A DNA stretch of 64,000 nt from Sphingopyxis sp. Lineage in GTDB: Bacteria; Pseudomonadota; Alphaproteobacteria; Sphingomonadales; Sphingomonadaceae. The stretch lies in the NCBI RefSeq assembly GCF_025869345.1, contig NZ_JAOZVW010000117.1, positions 35,855-99,854 of the forward strand, read 5' to 3'. Positions 45,367 through 54,907 of this stretch are shown here, piece by piece. Position 1 is the first letter of the stretch. Each line of letters opens with the position of its first letter. The position numbers were made by a program, and so were the translations under genes. A model generated the notes under the pieces. That model worked only from the letters and a program-made list of their open reading frames with translations. It did not search any database and was not told the DNA's origin.

Positions 45367-47574
45367 ATGCGTCTCAAACTGTCCCTGATGCTCGCCGCCG
45401 CGCTCGTGTCCGCCACGCCGGGCCCGGCGCTCGCGCAATATACGCTGAATGTCCGCGACGCCGACATCCGCGCCTTCATTCAGGATGCGGCGCGGATCAC
45501 CGGGCGCACCTTCGTCATCGACGGGCGCGTCAACGGCAAGGTGTCGGTCGTCACCGACCGGCCGCTGTCGCGCAGCGAATATTTCGAGATTTTCCTGTCG
45601 ACGCTGCGCTCGAACGGGCTGGTCGCGGTGCCGGGGCCGAACGGCGCCTATCGCATCCAGCCGATCGACGGCGCGGCGGCGCAGCCGGGGCGGATCGGCA
45701 GCGACCGCGCGGCGCAGAACCAGTTCGTGACCGAGATCATCCGCCTCAAGCATATCGACGCGGTCGCGGCGGTCGAGACGCTGCGCCCGCTGGTCAGCCC
45801 GCAGGGATCGTTGACCGCGAACCGCAATGCCAACAGTCTGGTTGTCGCCGATTTCGCCGACAATATCCGCCGTATCCGCGCGCTGGCATCGAGCATCGAC
45901 CGCGACAGCTCGACCAGCCAGATCGTCACGCTGAAGAATGCCGGCGCGCGCGAAATCGCCGCCGCGCTCACCGCGCTCGTCCCGGCGGCGGGCGAGGGGG
46001 CAAAGGCGCCGCTCGCGATCGTTCCGATCGACAGCAGCAACGCCATCGCGCTGCGCGGCGACCAGACGCTGGTCGCGCGCTTCGTCTCGATGGCGAACGA
46101 CCTCGATGCGAAGGCGGCGGGGGGCACCGAACTTCGCGTCTATTGGCTCGAACATGCCAATGCCGAAACCCTGCTGCCGACGCTGCAACAGCTTGTCGGC
46201 GGCGGCAGCGATCCGGCGCAGAAGGCGGGCTTGCCGCCGGCGACATCCTCCTCCTCGACGACGGCGGGCGGCAGCACGCCGGCTCCGAGCGCCGCGCCCG
46301 CGACGCCGACGCCGACGTCGGTCAGCGGCTCGGGCGGCAGCATCGCGACGCGCGGCCCGGCGATCGTCACCCGCTACGAAGGCGCGAACGCGATCATCGT
46401 CGCCGCGAACAGCGAAGTGCAGCGGATGCTCGGCGAGCTGATCCGCCAGCTCGACAGCCGCCGCGAACAGGTGCTGGTCGAGGCGATCGTCGTCGAGATC
46501 GGCGACGATGCGGCGAAACGGCTCGGCGTCCAGTTCCTGCTCGGCGGCAAGAACATCCCCTTCGTTGCGACCAATTACAGCAATGCGCAGCCGAACATCT
46601 TCACCCTCGGCGGTGCCTATGCCGCGACCAAGCTGACCGAGGACAAGACCACGGTCGACGGCACCACCGTCGTCACTCAGACGTCGAGTGCGCTCGGCAG
46701 CAGCCTGCAGGAAGCGGCGGCGGCGTCGCTGCTGTCGGCCACCGGCGGCTTCGCGGGCTTTGCGGGCGACATCGGCAAGAACACCGTGTTCGGCGCGATC
46801 ATCAACGCGGTGAAATCCGACACGACGTCGAACCTGCTCGCGACCCCGCATATCGTGACGCTCGACAATCAGGCCGCGAAATTCCTCGTCGGGCAGGAGG
46901 TGCCGATCACGACGGGCGAGGCGCTGAGCAAGAATTTCGACAACGCCTTCCGCACCGTCCAGCGCGAGGAGGTCGGCATCAAGCTGGAGGTCACGCCGCA
47001 GGTCAACGGCGCGGGCGAGGTCAAATTGTTCCTGCGCCAGGAAGTGTCGAGCGTCGCCGGGCCGGTGTCGTCGCGCAACAGCGATCTCATCCTCAACAAG
47101 CGGTCGTTCGAGACGGTGCTGACCGTCGACGACGGCGAGATCCTCGCGATCGGCGGTCTGCTCAACGACGACGAGCGCCGGACGATCGAGCGCATTCCGT
47201 TGCTCAGCGACATTCCGCTGATCGGCGAACTCTTCAAGTCGCGCAGCCGCAGCCGGTCGAAGACGAACCTGATGGTCTTCATCCGCCCGACGATCCTGCG
47301 CAGCCGCGAGGATAATGCCGCGCTCACCGCGCGCCGCTACGGCTATATCCGCGACTTCCAGCTCCAGCGGAACCCGAATGAGGAACCCGCGATCGACACG
47401 CTGGTGCGCGACTATATGGGGACGACCCCGCCGTCGCCGCCGACCGCCGACGACGTGACCGTCGGTCCGGTCGATCTGCCCGCGCTGCGCGGGCAGGGCG
47501 GTACCGTCGCGCCGGCCGAGGTTCCGCCTTCGATTTCGCAGGCGCCCGCGCCTCCGGCCGGAGACAATCCGTGA
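45367..47574 (+). CDS. gspD: GspD, type II secretion secretin
   Basis: 735 aa. A signal peptide (ends PALA) is followed by N0-N3 domains with repeated RYEGANAIIVAANS-type motifs and the secretin domain (LLATPHIVTLDNQAAKFLVG; EVPITTG). A Ser/Thr/Pro-rich loop lies at ~285-320. It forms the outer-membrane pore. It starts 6 bp after gspC; the stop overlaps gspE (GTGA). Confidence 0.93.
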   Translation: MRLKLSLMLAAALVSATPGPALAQYTLNVRDADIRAFIQDAARITGRTFVIDGRVNGKVSVVTDRPLSRSEYFEIFLSTLRSNGLVAVPGPNGAYRIQPIDGAAAQPGRIGSDRAAQNQFVTEIIRLKHIDAVAAVETLRPLVSPQGSLTANRNANSLVVADFADNIRRIRALASSIDRDSSTSQIVTLKNAGAREIAAALTALVPAAGEGAKAPLAIVPIDSSNAIALRGDQTLVARFVSMANDLDAKAAGGTELRVYWLEHANAETLLPTLQQLVGGGSDPAQKAGLPPATSSSSTTAGGSTPAPSAAPATPTPTSVSGSGGSIATRGPAIVTRYEGANAIIVAANSEVQRMLGELIRQLDSRREQVLVEAIVVEIGDDAAKRLGVQFLLGGKNIPFVATNYSNAQPNIFTLGGAYAATKLTEDKTTVDGTTVVTQTSSALGSSLQEAAAASLLSATGGFAGFAGDIGKNTVFGAIINAVKSDTTSNLLATPHIVTLDNQAAKFLVGQEVPITTGEALSKNFDNAFRTVQREEVGIKLEVTPQVNGAGEVKLFLRQEVSSVAGPVSSRNSDLILNKRSFETVLTVDDGEILAIGGLLNDDERRTIERIPLLSDIPLIGELFKSRSRSRSKTNLMVFIRPTILRSREDNAALTARRYGYIRDFQLQRNPNEEPAIDTLVRDYMGTTPPSPPTADDVTVGPVDLPALRGQGGTVAPAEVPPSISQAPAPPAGDNP

Positions 47575-49064
47575 CCGACGCCGAACCGGCTGCGCCGCCA
47601 GCGGCGCCGGTCGATATTCCCTATGCTTTCGCGCGCGCGCACGGCGTCGTCATCGCCGAGGACGAGGGCGAGCACTGGCTCGCGACCTTGCGCGAGGGCA
47701 GCGATCCGGCGGTGCTGATCGAGGTGAAGCGCTATCTTGCGCAGCCGATCCGCGTCGCGACCGCGAGCCCGGCCGACTTCGACCGGCTGCTCTCCGACCA
47801 TTATGCCGTCGATGCCTCGGCGGCGGCGATGGCGGGAACGGTGGGCGGCAGCGACCTCGAACTCGGCATCCCGAGCGCCGAGGATCTGCTCGACAGCGCC
47901 GACGACGCCCCGGCGATCCGCCTGATCAACGCGATCATCGCCGAAGCGGTGCGGCAGGGCGTCAGCGACATCCATGTCGAGCCCTATGAGAGCGGGCTCG
48001 TCGTGCGGATGCGCACCGATGGCGTGCTGCGCGAGCATCTGCGGATGCCGCCGCACGTCGCCCCTGTCGTCGTCAGCCGTATCAAGGTGATGGCGCGCCT
48101 CGACATCGCCGAGCGCCGCGTGCCGCAGGACGGGCGCATCGCGCTGACGCTGGCGGGCAAGGCGGTCGACGTTCGCGTCTCGACGCTGCCGAGCCGCGCG
48201 GGCGAGCGCGTCGTGATGCGTATCCTCGACAAGGACACGGCGGGGATCGACTTCGACGTCCTCGGCCTCTCGGGCGAGGCCGACCGGATATTGCGCGAGG
48301 CGCTGGCCGAACCCAACGGCATCATCCTCGTCACCGGTCCGACCGGATCGGGCAAGACGACGACGCTCTATGCCGCACTGAAACAGCTCAACGACGGCCA
48401 GCGCAATATCCTGACCGTCGAGGACCCGGTCGAATATGCCGTCGACGGCGTCGGCCAGACGCAGGTCAATGCCAAGGTCGGGCTCGATTTCGCGGCCGGG
48501 CTGCGCGCGATCCTGCGCCAGGACCCGGACGTCGTGATGGTCGGTGAAATCCGCGACCGCGAAACCGCCGACATCGCGGTGCAGGCGTCGCTGACCGGGC
48601 ACCTTGTCCTCTCGACCGTCCACACCAACGATGCGGTCGGCGCGATCACGCGCCTCAAGGATCTGAAGGTCGAGCCGTTCCTGCTTGCCTCGACGCTGCG
48701 CGCGGTGCTCGCGCAGCGGCTTGTGCGCAAGCTTTGCGACCATTGCCGCGAACCGGTGCAGGCCGACAACGGCATCGCCGCGGTGCTGGGTCTCGACATC
48801 GGCACGGTGATCTGGAAACCGAAGGGGTGCGGCGAGTGCGGCGGCACCGGCTTCAAGGGCCGCGTCGGGGTGTTCGAGGCGATCCGCGTCGACGAGACGG
48901 TGCGCCGCTACATCTACGCCGGCGGCGACGAGGCGATGATCGCGAAGCACGCCTTCCTGAAGGCGCCGACGCTCGCCAGTGCGGCGCGCGCGATGGTCGC
49001 GAAGGGGCTGACGACGCCCGAGGAGGCGATCCGCATCGCGCGGCGCGAGGACGTCGATGCCTGA
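47571..49064 (+). CDS. gspE: GspE, type II secretion ATPase
   Basis: 497 aa. It has Walker A (VTGPTGSGKTTTLYAAL), the Asp box (LTVEDPVEYAVDG), Walker B (QDPDVVMVGEIRD) and a His box (GHLVLSTVHTND). The tetracysteine zinc module typical of GspE is present (CDHC ... CGEC). It drives pseudopilus assembly. The start is GTG 47571, overlapping gspD. Confidence 0.94.
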   Translation: MTDAEPAAPPAAPVDIPYAFARAHGVVIAEDEGEHWLATLREGSDPAVLIEVKRYLAQPIRVATASPADFDRLLSDHYAVDASAAAMAGTVGGSDLELGIPSAEDLLDSADDAPAIRLINAIIAEAVRQGVSDIHVEPYESGLVVRMRTDGVLREHLRMPPHVAPVVVSRIKVMARLDIAERRVPQDGRIALTLAGKAVDVRVSTLPSRAGERVVMRILDKDTAGIDFDVLGLSGEADRILREALAEPNGIILVTGPTGSGKTTTLYAALKQLNDGQRNILTVEDPVEYAVDGVGQTQVNAKVGLDFAAGLRAILRQDPDVVMVGEIRDRETADIAVQASLTGHLVLSTVHTNDAVGAITRLKDLKVEPFLLASTLRAVLAQRLVRKLCDHCREPVQADNGIAAVLGLDIGTVIWKPKGCGECGGTGFKGRVGVFEAIRVDETVRRYIYAGGDEAMIAKHAFLKAPTLASAARAMVAKGLTTPEEAIRIARREDVDA

Positions 49065-50271
49065 TTATCGCTATGTGGCGATCGATCCCCAGGGCCGCGA
49101 ACGCAAGGGGCGGCTGACCGCTGCGAACGACGATGCGGCGCGCGCCGGCCTGATCGCGCGCAAATTCCATATCGTCGCGGTCGAGGAGGCGGGGGCGAAG
49201 CCCGCGGGCCGCTCGCTGCTCGCTTTCCGCAAGGACAAGCTCGGCCACAAGGAACTCGCGCTCTTCACGCGCCAGCTCGCGACGCTCGTCGAGGTCGCGC
49301 CGCTCGAAGAGGCGCTGCGCACGCTGACGCGGCAGAGCGAGGCCGAAAGCGCGCGTGCGGTGATCGGCGACGTTCATGCGGGGCTGCTCGAAGGCCGCCG
49401 CCTCGCCGACGCGATGGCGCGCCAGCCCGCCAGTTTTCCGCCGCTCTATCGCGCGATGGTGGCGGCGGGCGAGACGACGGGGAGCCTCACCACGATTCTC
49501 GCGCGCCTCGCCGACCTGCTCGAACGCCAGGCCGAGGTGCGCGGCAAGCTGATCGCCGCGCTCGCTTATCCCGTCGTGCTGGCCTTCGTCGCGGTCGGGG
49601 TCGTCGCGGCGCTGATGATCTTCGTCGTCCCCCGCGTCGTCGAGCAGTTCGACGATGTCGGGCAGCAATTGCCGTTCCTGACCCGCGCGGTGATCGCGAT
49701 TTCCAGCTTTGCGGCGAACTGGTGGTGGCTCGCGCTGCTGCTGATCGCCGGTGCCGTTTTCGGCTGGGTTCGCGCGCTGCGGCGCCCCGCGTTCAAGGCG
49801 GCGGTCGATGCGCGCCTCTTGCGCCTGCCGCTGATCGGCCGGCTGCTCCGCGACCTTTATGCCGCGCGTTTCGCCCGCACGCTGTCGACGATGGTGTCGA
49901 GCCGCCTGCCGCTGGTCGAGGGGCTGCGGCTGACCGTGCCGACGATCCGCAACGCGGCGCTGGCGAGCGCGACCGCGGGCATCGTCGATCAGGTGCGCGC
50001 GGGCGGCAGCCTGTCGGCGGCGCTGCGCGATGCCGGGGTCTTCCCGCCCTTGCTCGTCTACATGACCGCGAGCGGCGAAAGCGCGGGGCGGTTGGAGCAG
50101 ATGCTCGAACGCGCCGCCGACTATCTGGAGCGCGAGTTCGATCGCTTCACCGCCGCGTCGATGGCCTTACTCGAACCTGTCATAATTGTCGTTATGGGGT
50201 CGTGCGTCGCACTCATCATCCTCTCCATCCTGCTGCCGATCCTCCAGTTGCAGAACCTTGCGGGGTTATAA
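49057..50271 (+). CDS. gspF: GspF, type II secretion inner-membrane platform protein
   Basis: 404 aa with the two GspF repeats (LATLVEVAPLEEALRTL and LSTMVSSRLPLVEGLRL) and three membrane helices (~170-190, ~218-240, ~375-395). It overlaps gspE by 8 bp. Confidence 0.93.
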   Translation: MPDYRYVAIDPQGRERKGRLTAANDDAARAGLIARKFHIVAVEEAGAKPAGRSLLAFRKDKLGHKELALFTRQLATLVEVAPLEEALRTLTRQSEAESARAVIGDVHAGLLEGRRLADAMARQPASFPPLYRAMVAAGETTGSLTTILARLADLLERQAEVRGKLIAALAYPVVLAFVAVGVVAALMIFVVPRVVEQFDDVGQQLPFLTRAVIAISSFAANWWWLALLLIAGAVFGWVRALRRPAFKAAVDARLLRLPLIGRLLRDLYAARFARTLSTMVSSRLPLVEGLRLTVPTIRNAALASATAGIVDQVRAGGSLSAALRDAGVFPPLLVYMTASGESAGRLEQMLERAADYLEREFDRFTAASMALLEPVIIVVMGSCVALIILSILLPILQLQNLAGL

Positions 50272-50275
50272 TATC

Positions 50276-50758
50276 ATGTCGCTGATGCAGCTTTTCCTTC
50301 GCCTGATGCTCGACTCGTCGCGGCCCATTCGCCGCAGGAAGGACGAGCGCGGCTTCACCCTGACCGAGCTGATGGTCGTGATCTTCATCATCGGGCTGCT
50401 TGCGACGGTCGTGATGATCAACGTGCTGCCGAGCCAGAACAAGGCGATGGTGACCAAGGCGAAGGCCGACATCGCGACGCTCGAAAGCGCGCTCGAACAA
50501 TATCGGCTCGACAATCTGGCCTATCCTGCGACCACCGACGGGCTGAACGCGCTCGTCACCGCGCCGCCCGCGCTCGCGCAGCCCGAGCGCTATCGCCGCG
50601 GCGGCTATATCAAGAAGCTGCCGAGCGACCCCTGGGGCCGGCCCTATAATTATCAGGCGCCCGCCGCGAACGGAAAGGCGTTCGACGTCTGGTCGATGGG
50701 CGCCGATGGCGCGCCGGGCGGAACCGACGACAATGCCGACATCCACGGAGAAGGTTGA
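50276..50758 (+). CDS. gspG: GspG, major pseudopilin
   Basis: 160 aa. The prepilin cleavage motif is RG|FTLTELMVVIFIIGLLA, followed by the major-pseudopilin core with SDPWGRPYNY and calcium-loop-like DGAPGGTDDNADI. The 26-residue leader is longer than usual, but the ATG 4 bp after gspF is the only candidate. The 3' end overlaps gspH. Confidence 0.93.
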   Translation: MSLMQLFLRLMLDSSRPIRRRKDERGFTLTELMVVIFIIGLLATVVMINVLPSQNKAMVTKAKADIATLESALEQYRLDNLAYPATTDGLNALVTAPPALAQPERYRRGGYIKKLPSDPWGRPYNYQAPAANGKAFDVWSMGADGAPGGTDDNADIHGEG

Positions 50759-51209
50759 GCCGCACCCCGGTGAGCGCGGCTTCACGCTCGTCGAACTGAT
50801 GGTCGTACTCGCGATTCTCGGCCTCGCCGCAACTGCGGTCGTGCTGACGCTTCCCGGCGAGGAGCGGACGGTGCGGAGCGAAGCCGACCGGCTGGCCGCG
50901 CGCCTCGCCGCCGCGCGCGATGTCGCGGTGATCGAGGGACGCAGCATATCGGTGAATTTCGCGCCCTCGGGCTATGGCTTCGAGCGGCGGATCGACGGCG
51001 CGTGGCAGCCGCTTCCGGGTCGCGCCTTCGCACAGCGGAACTGGCCGAACGGCATCCGCTTCACCGCGGGCGACGGACAGGCGGCGGCGCGCGTCCGCTT
51101 CGACCGCATCGGCACCAGCCCGACGCCGCAGGCGGTCGTGCTCAGCGGCGGCGACGCGCGCGAAGTCGTGCGTATCTCCGCTATGGGGGAGGTCAGCCGT
51201 GGCGAATGA
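50733..51209 (+). CDS. gspH: GspH, minor pseudopilin
   Basis: 158 aa. The prepilin site is ERG|FTLVELMVVLAILGLAA, with a GspH-like soluble domain. ATG 50733 lies inside gspG (26-bp overlap); no better in-frame start follows. Confidence 0.88.
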   Translation: MPTSTEKVEPHPGERGFTLVELMVVLAILGLAATAVVLTLPGEERTVRSEADRLAARLAAARDVAVIEGRSISVNFAPSGYGFERRIDGAWQPLPGRAFAQRNWPNGIRFTAGDGQAAARVRFDRIGTSPTPQAVVLSGGDAREVVRISAMGEVSRGE

Positions 51210-51561
51210 CGCGCGCGGCTTCACCCTGCTGGAAATGCTCGTCGCGCTCAGCATCATCAGCATCGCGGCGCTGACGCTGGTGCGGCTCGACGCTTATGCC
51301 GTGCGCACCGCGGGCGATCTCGACGAAAGCACGATGGCGGGCATCGTCGCGCAGAACCGCGCGGTCGAGCTGTGGACCGACCCCGCGCCGCCGGCGATCG
51401 GGGCGAGCGCGAGCAGCGTCGCCAATGCGGGGCGGAGCTGGCGCATCGAACAGCGCGTCGCGCCGACCGCCGACGCCGCGCTGCTGCGCATCGACCTGAT
51501 CGTGCGGCCCGAAAGCGGGCGCGGGCAGGCGGCGCTGACGATCATCAGGCCGTCGCGGTGA
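51199..51561 (+). CDS. gspI: GspI, minor pseudopilin
   Basis: 120 aa. The prepilin site is ARG|FTLLEMLVALSIISIAA with a short leader (VANDARG). GTG 51199 follows GGGGGAGG and overlaps gspH. It forms the pseudopilus tip with GspJ and GspK. Confidence 0.88.
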   Translation: MANDARGFTLLEMLVALSIISIAALTLVRLDAYAVRTAGDLDESTMAGIVAQNRAVELWTDPAPPAIGASASSVANAGRSWRIEQRVAPTADAALLRIDLIVRPESGRGQAALTIIRPSR

Positions 51562-52277
51562 GGGAGGATCTGACCCCACCGTGTGTCCCCGCGAAGGCGG
51601 GGACCCAGAGCGTCCTCGAGCGACGGCGCGCGCTCTCTCTCTGGATCCCCGCCTTCGCGGGGGAACATGAAAGGGGTGATGCGCGCGGCTTTACGCTCGT
51701 GGAAATGCTCGTCTCGTTGTCGATCTTCGCGGCGATCGCGGCGATGGGCGTCGGCCTGCTCCGCAGCAGCGTCGATACGCAGGACGCGGTGCAGCAGCGT
51801 TTGAAAGGCATGAGCGGGCTCAACCGGGTGCGCGCGGTGATGGCGAACGATCTGGCGCAGGCGGTGCCGCGCTCGACGCGCGGCCCGTCGGGCGAGGCCG
51901 TGCCCGCCTTTCTCGGCTCGTCGTCGGGCTTCGCTTTCGTTCATGCCGGTGCGCCATCGGATGGCACGCGGCCCGACATCGAGCGCGTCGGCTATGCGCT
52001 GGTCGGCGGCGAATGGCGGCGCGCGACGCAGCCGATGCTCGACGGCACCGCGCTCTCCGATGGCGACCGGCTGGTCGATGAAGTCGCAGGCGTCGCCGTC
52101 CGCTATCGCGACGAGCGCGGCAACTGGTCCGAAAGCTGGACGAGCGACCCCGGCGATCGCCTGCCGCGCGCGGTCGAGGTGCGGCTGACCCGCACCGGCC
52201 GCGCGCCGCTGACGATGCTGTTCCTGACCGCGCCCGCCGTCCCGCCGCCGCCCGTAGTGCAGGCGGCTGCGCCATGA
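51558..52277 (+). CDS. gspJ: GspJ, minor pseudopilin with a repeat-encoded leader extension
   Basis: 239 aa. The prepilin site is ARG|FTLVEMLVSLSIFAAIA, but the only in-frame start upstream is GTG 51558 (overlapping the gspI stop). This gives a 44-residue leader instead of the usual 6-15. About 26 of those residues (PAKAGTQ ... WIPAFAGE) are encoded by a palindromic repeat at 51586-51664. The soluble domain is normal. The peptidase must cut after a much longer leader, unless a non-canonical start is used. Confidence 0.85.
   Translation: MREDLTPPCVPAKAGTQSVLERRRALSLWIPAFAGEHERGDARGFTLVEMLVSLSIFAAIAAMGVGLLRSSVDTQDAVQQRLKGMSGLNRVRAVMANDLAQAVPRSTRGPSGEAVPAFLGSSSGFAFVHAGAPSDGTRPDIERVGYALVGGEWRRATQPMLDGTALSDGDRLVDEVAGVAVRYRDERGNWSESWTSDPGDRLPRAVEVRLTRTGRAPLTMLFLTAPAVPPPPVVQAAAP
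51586..51664. repeat. Palindromic repeat inside the 5' end of gspJ
   Basis: An inverted repeat with left arm TCCCCGCGAAGGCGGGGACC (51586-51605) plus CAGAG, and the complementary arm at 51639-51664. Repeats containing CCCCGCGAAGGCGGGGAC are common between genes in sphingomonads. Here the element keeps the reading frame open and is translated as part of GspJ. Confidence 0.8.
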
Positions 52278-53281
52278 TGCGCGGCGGACAGGGGGAGCGC
52301 GGCGCGGCGCTGCTGGCGGTGCTGCTGCTCGTCGCGGTGATGGCGGTGATCGCGGCGACCGCGCTCGACCGGCTGATGCTGGCAACGCGCATCGCGGGCA
52401 GCGCCGCGACGGTCGATCAGGGCCGCGCCTACGCCTTTGCCGCCGAAGAGATCGCGCTGCGCCGCGTCGCCAGCCTCGTCGCGCGCGATCCGGCGCGGCT
52501 GACGCTCGACGGCGGCTGGCTGGGGCGCGATTTCACCCTGCCGCTGCCAGGCGGCGAAGGGCGGGCGCGGCTGACCGACGCGAACAACTGCTTCAATCTC
52601 AACAGCCTGGTCGCCGAAGTGACTCCGGGCCGGCTCAGCCGGCGATCGGGGGCGATCGCCCAGTTCGCGGCACTGATGAGGCTCGTCGGCATCGATGACG
52701 GGCAGGCGCAGCAGATCGCGGGCGCGACCGCCGACTGGATCGACAGCGACAGCAATGAAGGACCGCTTGGCGCCGAGGATAATGTCTATCGCGGAACGGC
52801 GGAAAATTATCTCGCCGCCAACCGCAAGATGGCGGACATCAGCGAGCTGCGCGCGGTGCGCGGCGTGACCCCCAAAATCTATGCGCAGCTCAAACCCTGG
52901 ATATGCGTGCTGCCCGAGGCCGATCCGGTGAAGCTCAACGTCAACACGCTGGCGCCCGAACAGGCGCCGCTGATCGCGATGCTGATGCCCGGCGAATTGA
53001 CCGCCGCCGATGCGCGCGCGGCGCTGGCGACACGGCCCGCCGGCGGCTATGGCAGCAGCGTGAGATTCTGGGATGCGCGGGCGTTCGAAGGGCGCAAGCC
53101 GCCGCAGGACGTCGCCGAACAGGCCCGGGTGAACAGCCGCTGGCTGATGCTGACGACAAGGGTGACGATGGGGGACGGAGTGTTGACGGCAAGATCGCTC
53201 ATCGATGCCAATGGCGGCGCGGCCGGTGCCGGGCAGGCGTCGCCGCTGATCGTCCGCCGCGACTGGGGCGAGAGCGACTGA
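52274..53281 (+). CDS. gspK: GspK, minor pseudopilin
   Basis: 335 aa. The leader is GERG|AALLAVLLLVAVM; the large soluble domain has NCFNLNSLV and DWIDSDSNEG. GspK lacks Glu5, as is normal for this tip subunit. It overlaps gspJ by 4 bp. Confidence 0.92.
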   Translation: MMRGGQGERGAALLAVLLLVAVMAVIAATALDRLMLATRIAGSAATVDQGRAYAFAAEEIALRRVASLVARDPARLTLDGGWLGRDFTLPLPGGEGRARLTDANNCFNLNSLVAEVTPGRLSRRSGAIAQFAALMRLVGIDDGQAQQIAGATADWIDSDSNEGPLGAEDNVYRGTAENYLAANRKMADISELRAVRGVTPKIYAQLKPWICVLPEADPVKLNVNTLAPEQAPLIAMLMPGELTAADARAALATRPAGGYGSSVRFWDARAFEGRKPPQDVAEQARVNSRWLMLTTRVTMGDGVLTARSLIDANGGAAGAGQASPLIVRRDWGESD

Positions 53282-53282
53282 G

Positions 53283-54428
53283 ATGAGCCGCGCCCTGATC
53301 CTCTGGCTGCCCCCGGTGGCGGCGCTCGCGGACGGGACGGCCGCGCGCCCGGCGTGGCTGCGCGTCGATGACGGCGTGATTGTCGATTCGGGGCAGGACG
53401 ACGGCTGGGTCGATGCGTGGGAACGCCCGCGCGATGATGCCGCCGATGACCGGCTGATCGCGCTGGCGCCCGCCGCCGACGTGCCGCTGCGCTGGCATCA
53501 CTATCCCGATGCCGCCCCGGCACAGGCGGCGGCGGCGGCGCGGCTCGATGCGCTGAAGGACAGTCTGGGCGAGGCGGCGGCGCTGCACGTTGTCGCGGGC
53601 CAGCCCGCCGAGGCGGGGCAGGTGGTTCCGGTCGCGGTGACGACGCACGCGGCGATGACGGCGTGGACCGGCTGGCTGGCGGCGCAGGGATTGTCGCCCG
53701 ACGCGATCCTGCCCGCGGCCGCAGCGGTGCCGCCGCCCGAGGCGGAAACGCTATGGGCGGCCGAGGTGGGGGACGAGACGATCGTCCGCACCGCCGATCG
53801 CGCCTTTCTGTCCGACCCCGAACTCGATCCGCTGATGGCCGGGGATCGGACGATCGCGCCGCTCGACGCGGCGCAGATGCGCGAGGCGCTGCTGCTCTCG
53901 CTTGCCGCCCCGCCGCTCGACCTGCTCAGCGGCGCGTGGAAGCCGAAGCGGAGCTGGGCGGTCGATCCGGCGCTGCTGCGGCTGGCGAAGCGGCTGCTGA
54001 TCGCGCTGCTCGTCATCAGCCTGATGGTGCCGCTCGTCCATGCGATCCGGCTGATGTCGGATAGTAGCCGCGCCGACGAAGCGACGGTAGAGATAGCGAA
54101 AAAGGCAGGAATTACCGCGCCCGACGCCGAGGCGGCCGAAGCGGAGATCGACCGGCGCCTCGCGACGGCGGGCGGCGGGCCGCTCGCTTTCTCGGTCCCG
54201 GCGTCGGCGCTCTACGATGCGATGCGCGACACGCCGGGCGTGACGCTCAAGAGCCTGGCGCATCGCACCGACGGCACGCTGACGACGACGCTCGCCGCGC
54301 CGCGCGTCGACGACATCAATACGGCGCTGCTCGCGCTGCAGGCGCACGGCTATCGCATCACGGCGCAGCCGATGGCGGGAACCGACGGCCAGCAGATGGC
54401 CACTGTGACGATCCGGGCGGTGCCATGA
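53283..54428 (+). CDS. gspL: GspL, type II secretion actin-like/TM platform protein
   Basis: 381 aa. A cytoplasmic actin-like domain (~1-230), one TM helix (~240-256, LLIALLVISLMVPLVHAI) and a periplasmic ferredoxin-like domain are present. It couples GspE to the membrane. It starts 1 bp after gspK and overlaps gspM by 4 bp. Confidence 0.88.
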   Translation: MSRALILWLPPVAALADGTAARPAWLRVDDGVIVDSGQDDGWVDAWERPRDDAADDRLIALAPAADVPLRWHHYPDAAPAQAAAAARLDALKDSLGEAAALHVVAGQPAEAGQVVPVAVTTHAAMTAWTGWLAAQGLSPDAILPAAAAVPPPEAETLWAAEVGDETIVRTADRAFLSDPELDPLMAGDRTIAPLDAAQMREALLLSLAAPPLDLLSGAWKPKRSWAVDPALLRLAKRLLIALLVISLMVPLVHAIRLMSDSSRADEATVEIAKKAGITAPDAEAAEAEIDRRLATAGGGPLAFSVPASALYDAMRDTPGVTLKSLAHRTDGTLTTTLAAPRVDDINTALLALQAHGYRITAQPMAGTDGQQMATVTIRAVP

Positions 54429-54907
54429 TGGATGCGGTGAAAAATTGGTGGGGCGGCCTGTCGATGCGCGAGCGCTGGCTCGTCGGTGTCGCGGGCGTGC
54501 TGGCGGCGCTGGTGCTCGGCTGGGCGCTTGGGCGGCCGGCGGTGGCTGCTTTCGCCGGCCTCGAAAGCCGGCACAGCGCCGCGATCGAGCGCGAGGGGCG
54601 CGTCGCGGCGAAAGTGCAATTGCTCGCGCAGCGACCAGCGAAATCACTCGCCGCGGCGGTCGATGCGGTGGCGGTCGATCAATATCTCGCGCAGTCGGCG
54701 GGCGAGATCGGGCTGACGCTCGACCGCAACGAGGCGCGCGGGCAGGGGCAGGCAACGATCGCCATCGCGGCCGCCAAGGCGCCGGTGCTGACCGGCTGGC
54801 TCGCTTCGCTCGAGGGGCAGGGTTTCGTCGTCGATCAATTGACGATCACCCCGGCGGCCGACGGCACGGTCGGGATGACCGCCGAGCTTAGAAAGGCCGG
54901 ACAATGA
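54425..54907 (+). CDS. gspM: GspM, type II secretion inner-membrane protein
   Basis: 160 aa with one N-terminal TM (WLVGVAGVLAALVLGWALG) and a small periplasmic domain. Partner of GspL. Overlaps both neighbours by 4 bp. Confidence 0.87.
   Translation: MMDAVKNWWGGLSMRERWLVGVAGVLAALVLGWALGRPAVAAFAGLESRHSAAIEREGRVAAKVQLLAQRPAKSLAAAVDAVAVDQYLAQSAGEIGLTLDRNEARGQGQATIAIAAAKAPVLTGWLASLEGQGFVVDQLTITPAADGTVGMTAELRKAGQ

Noticed and set aside
45277..46851. Minus-strand 524-aa frame within gspD
   Set aside because: Antisense shadow of the secretin, Arg/Asp-rich and without motifs.
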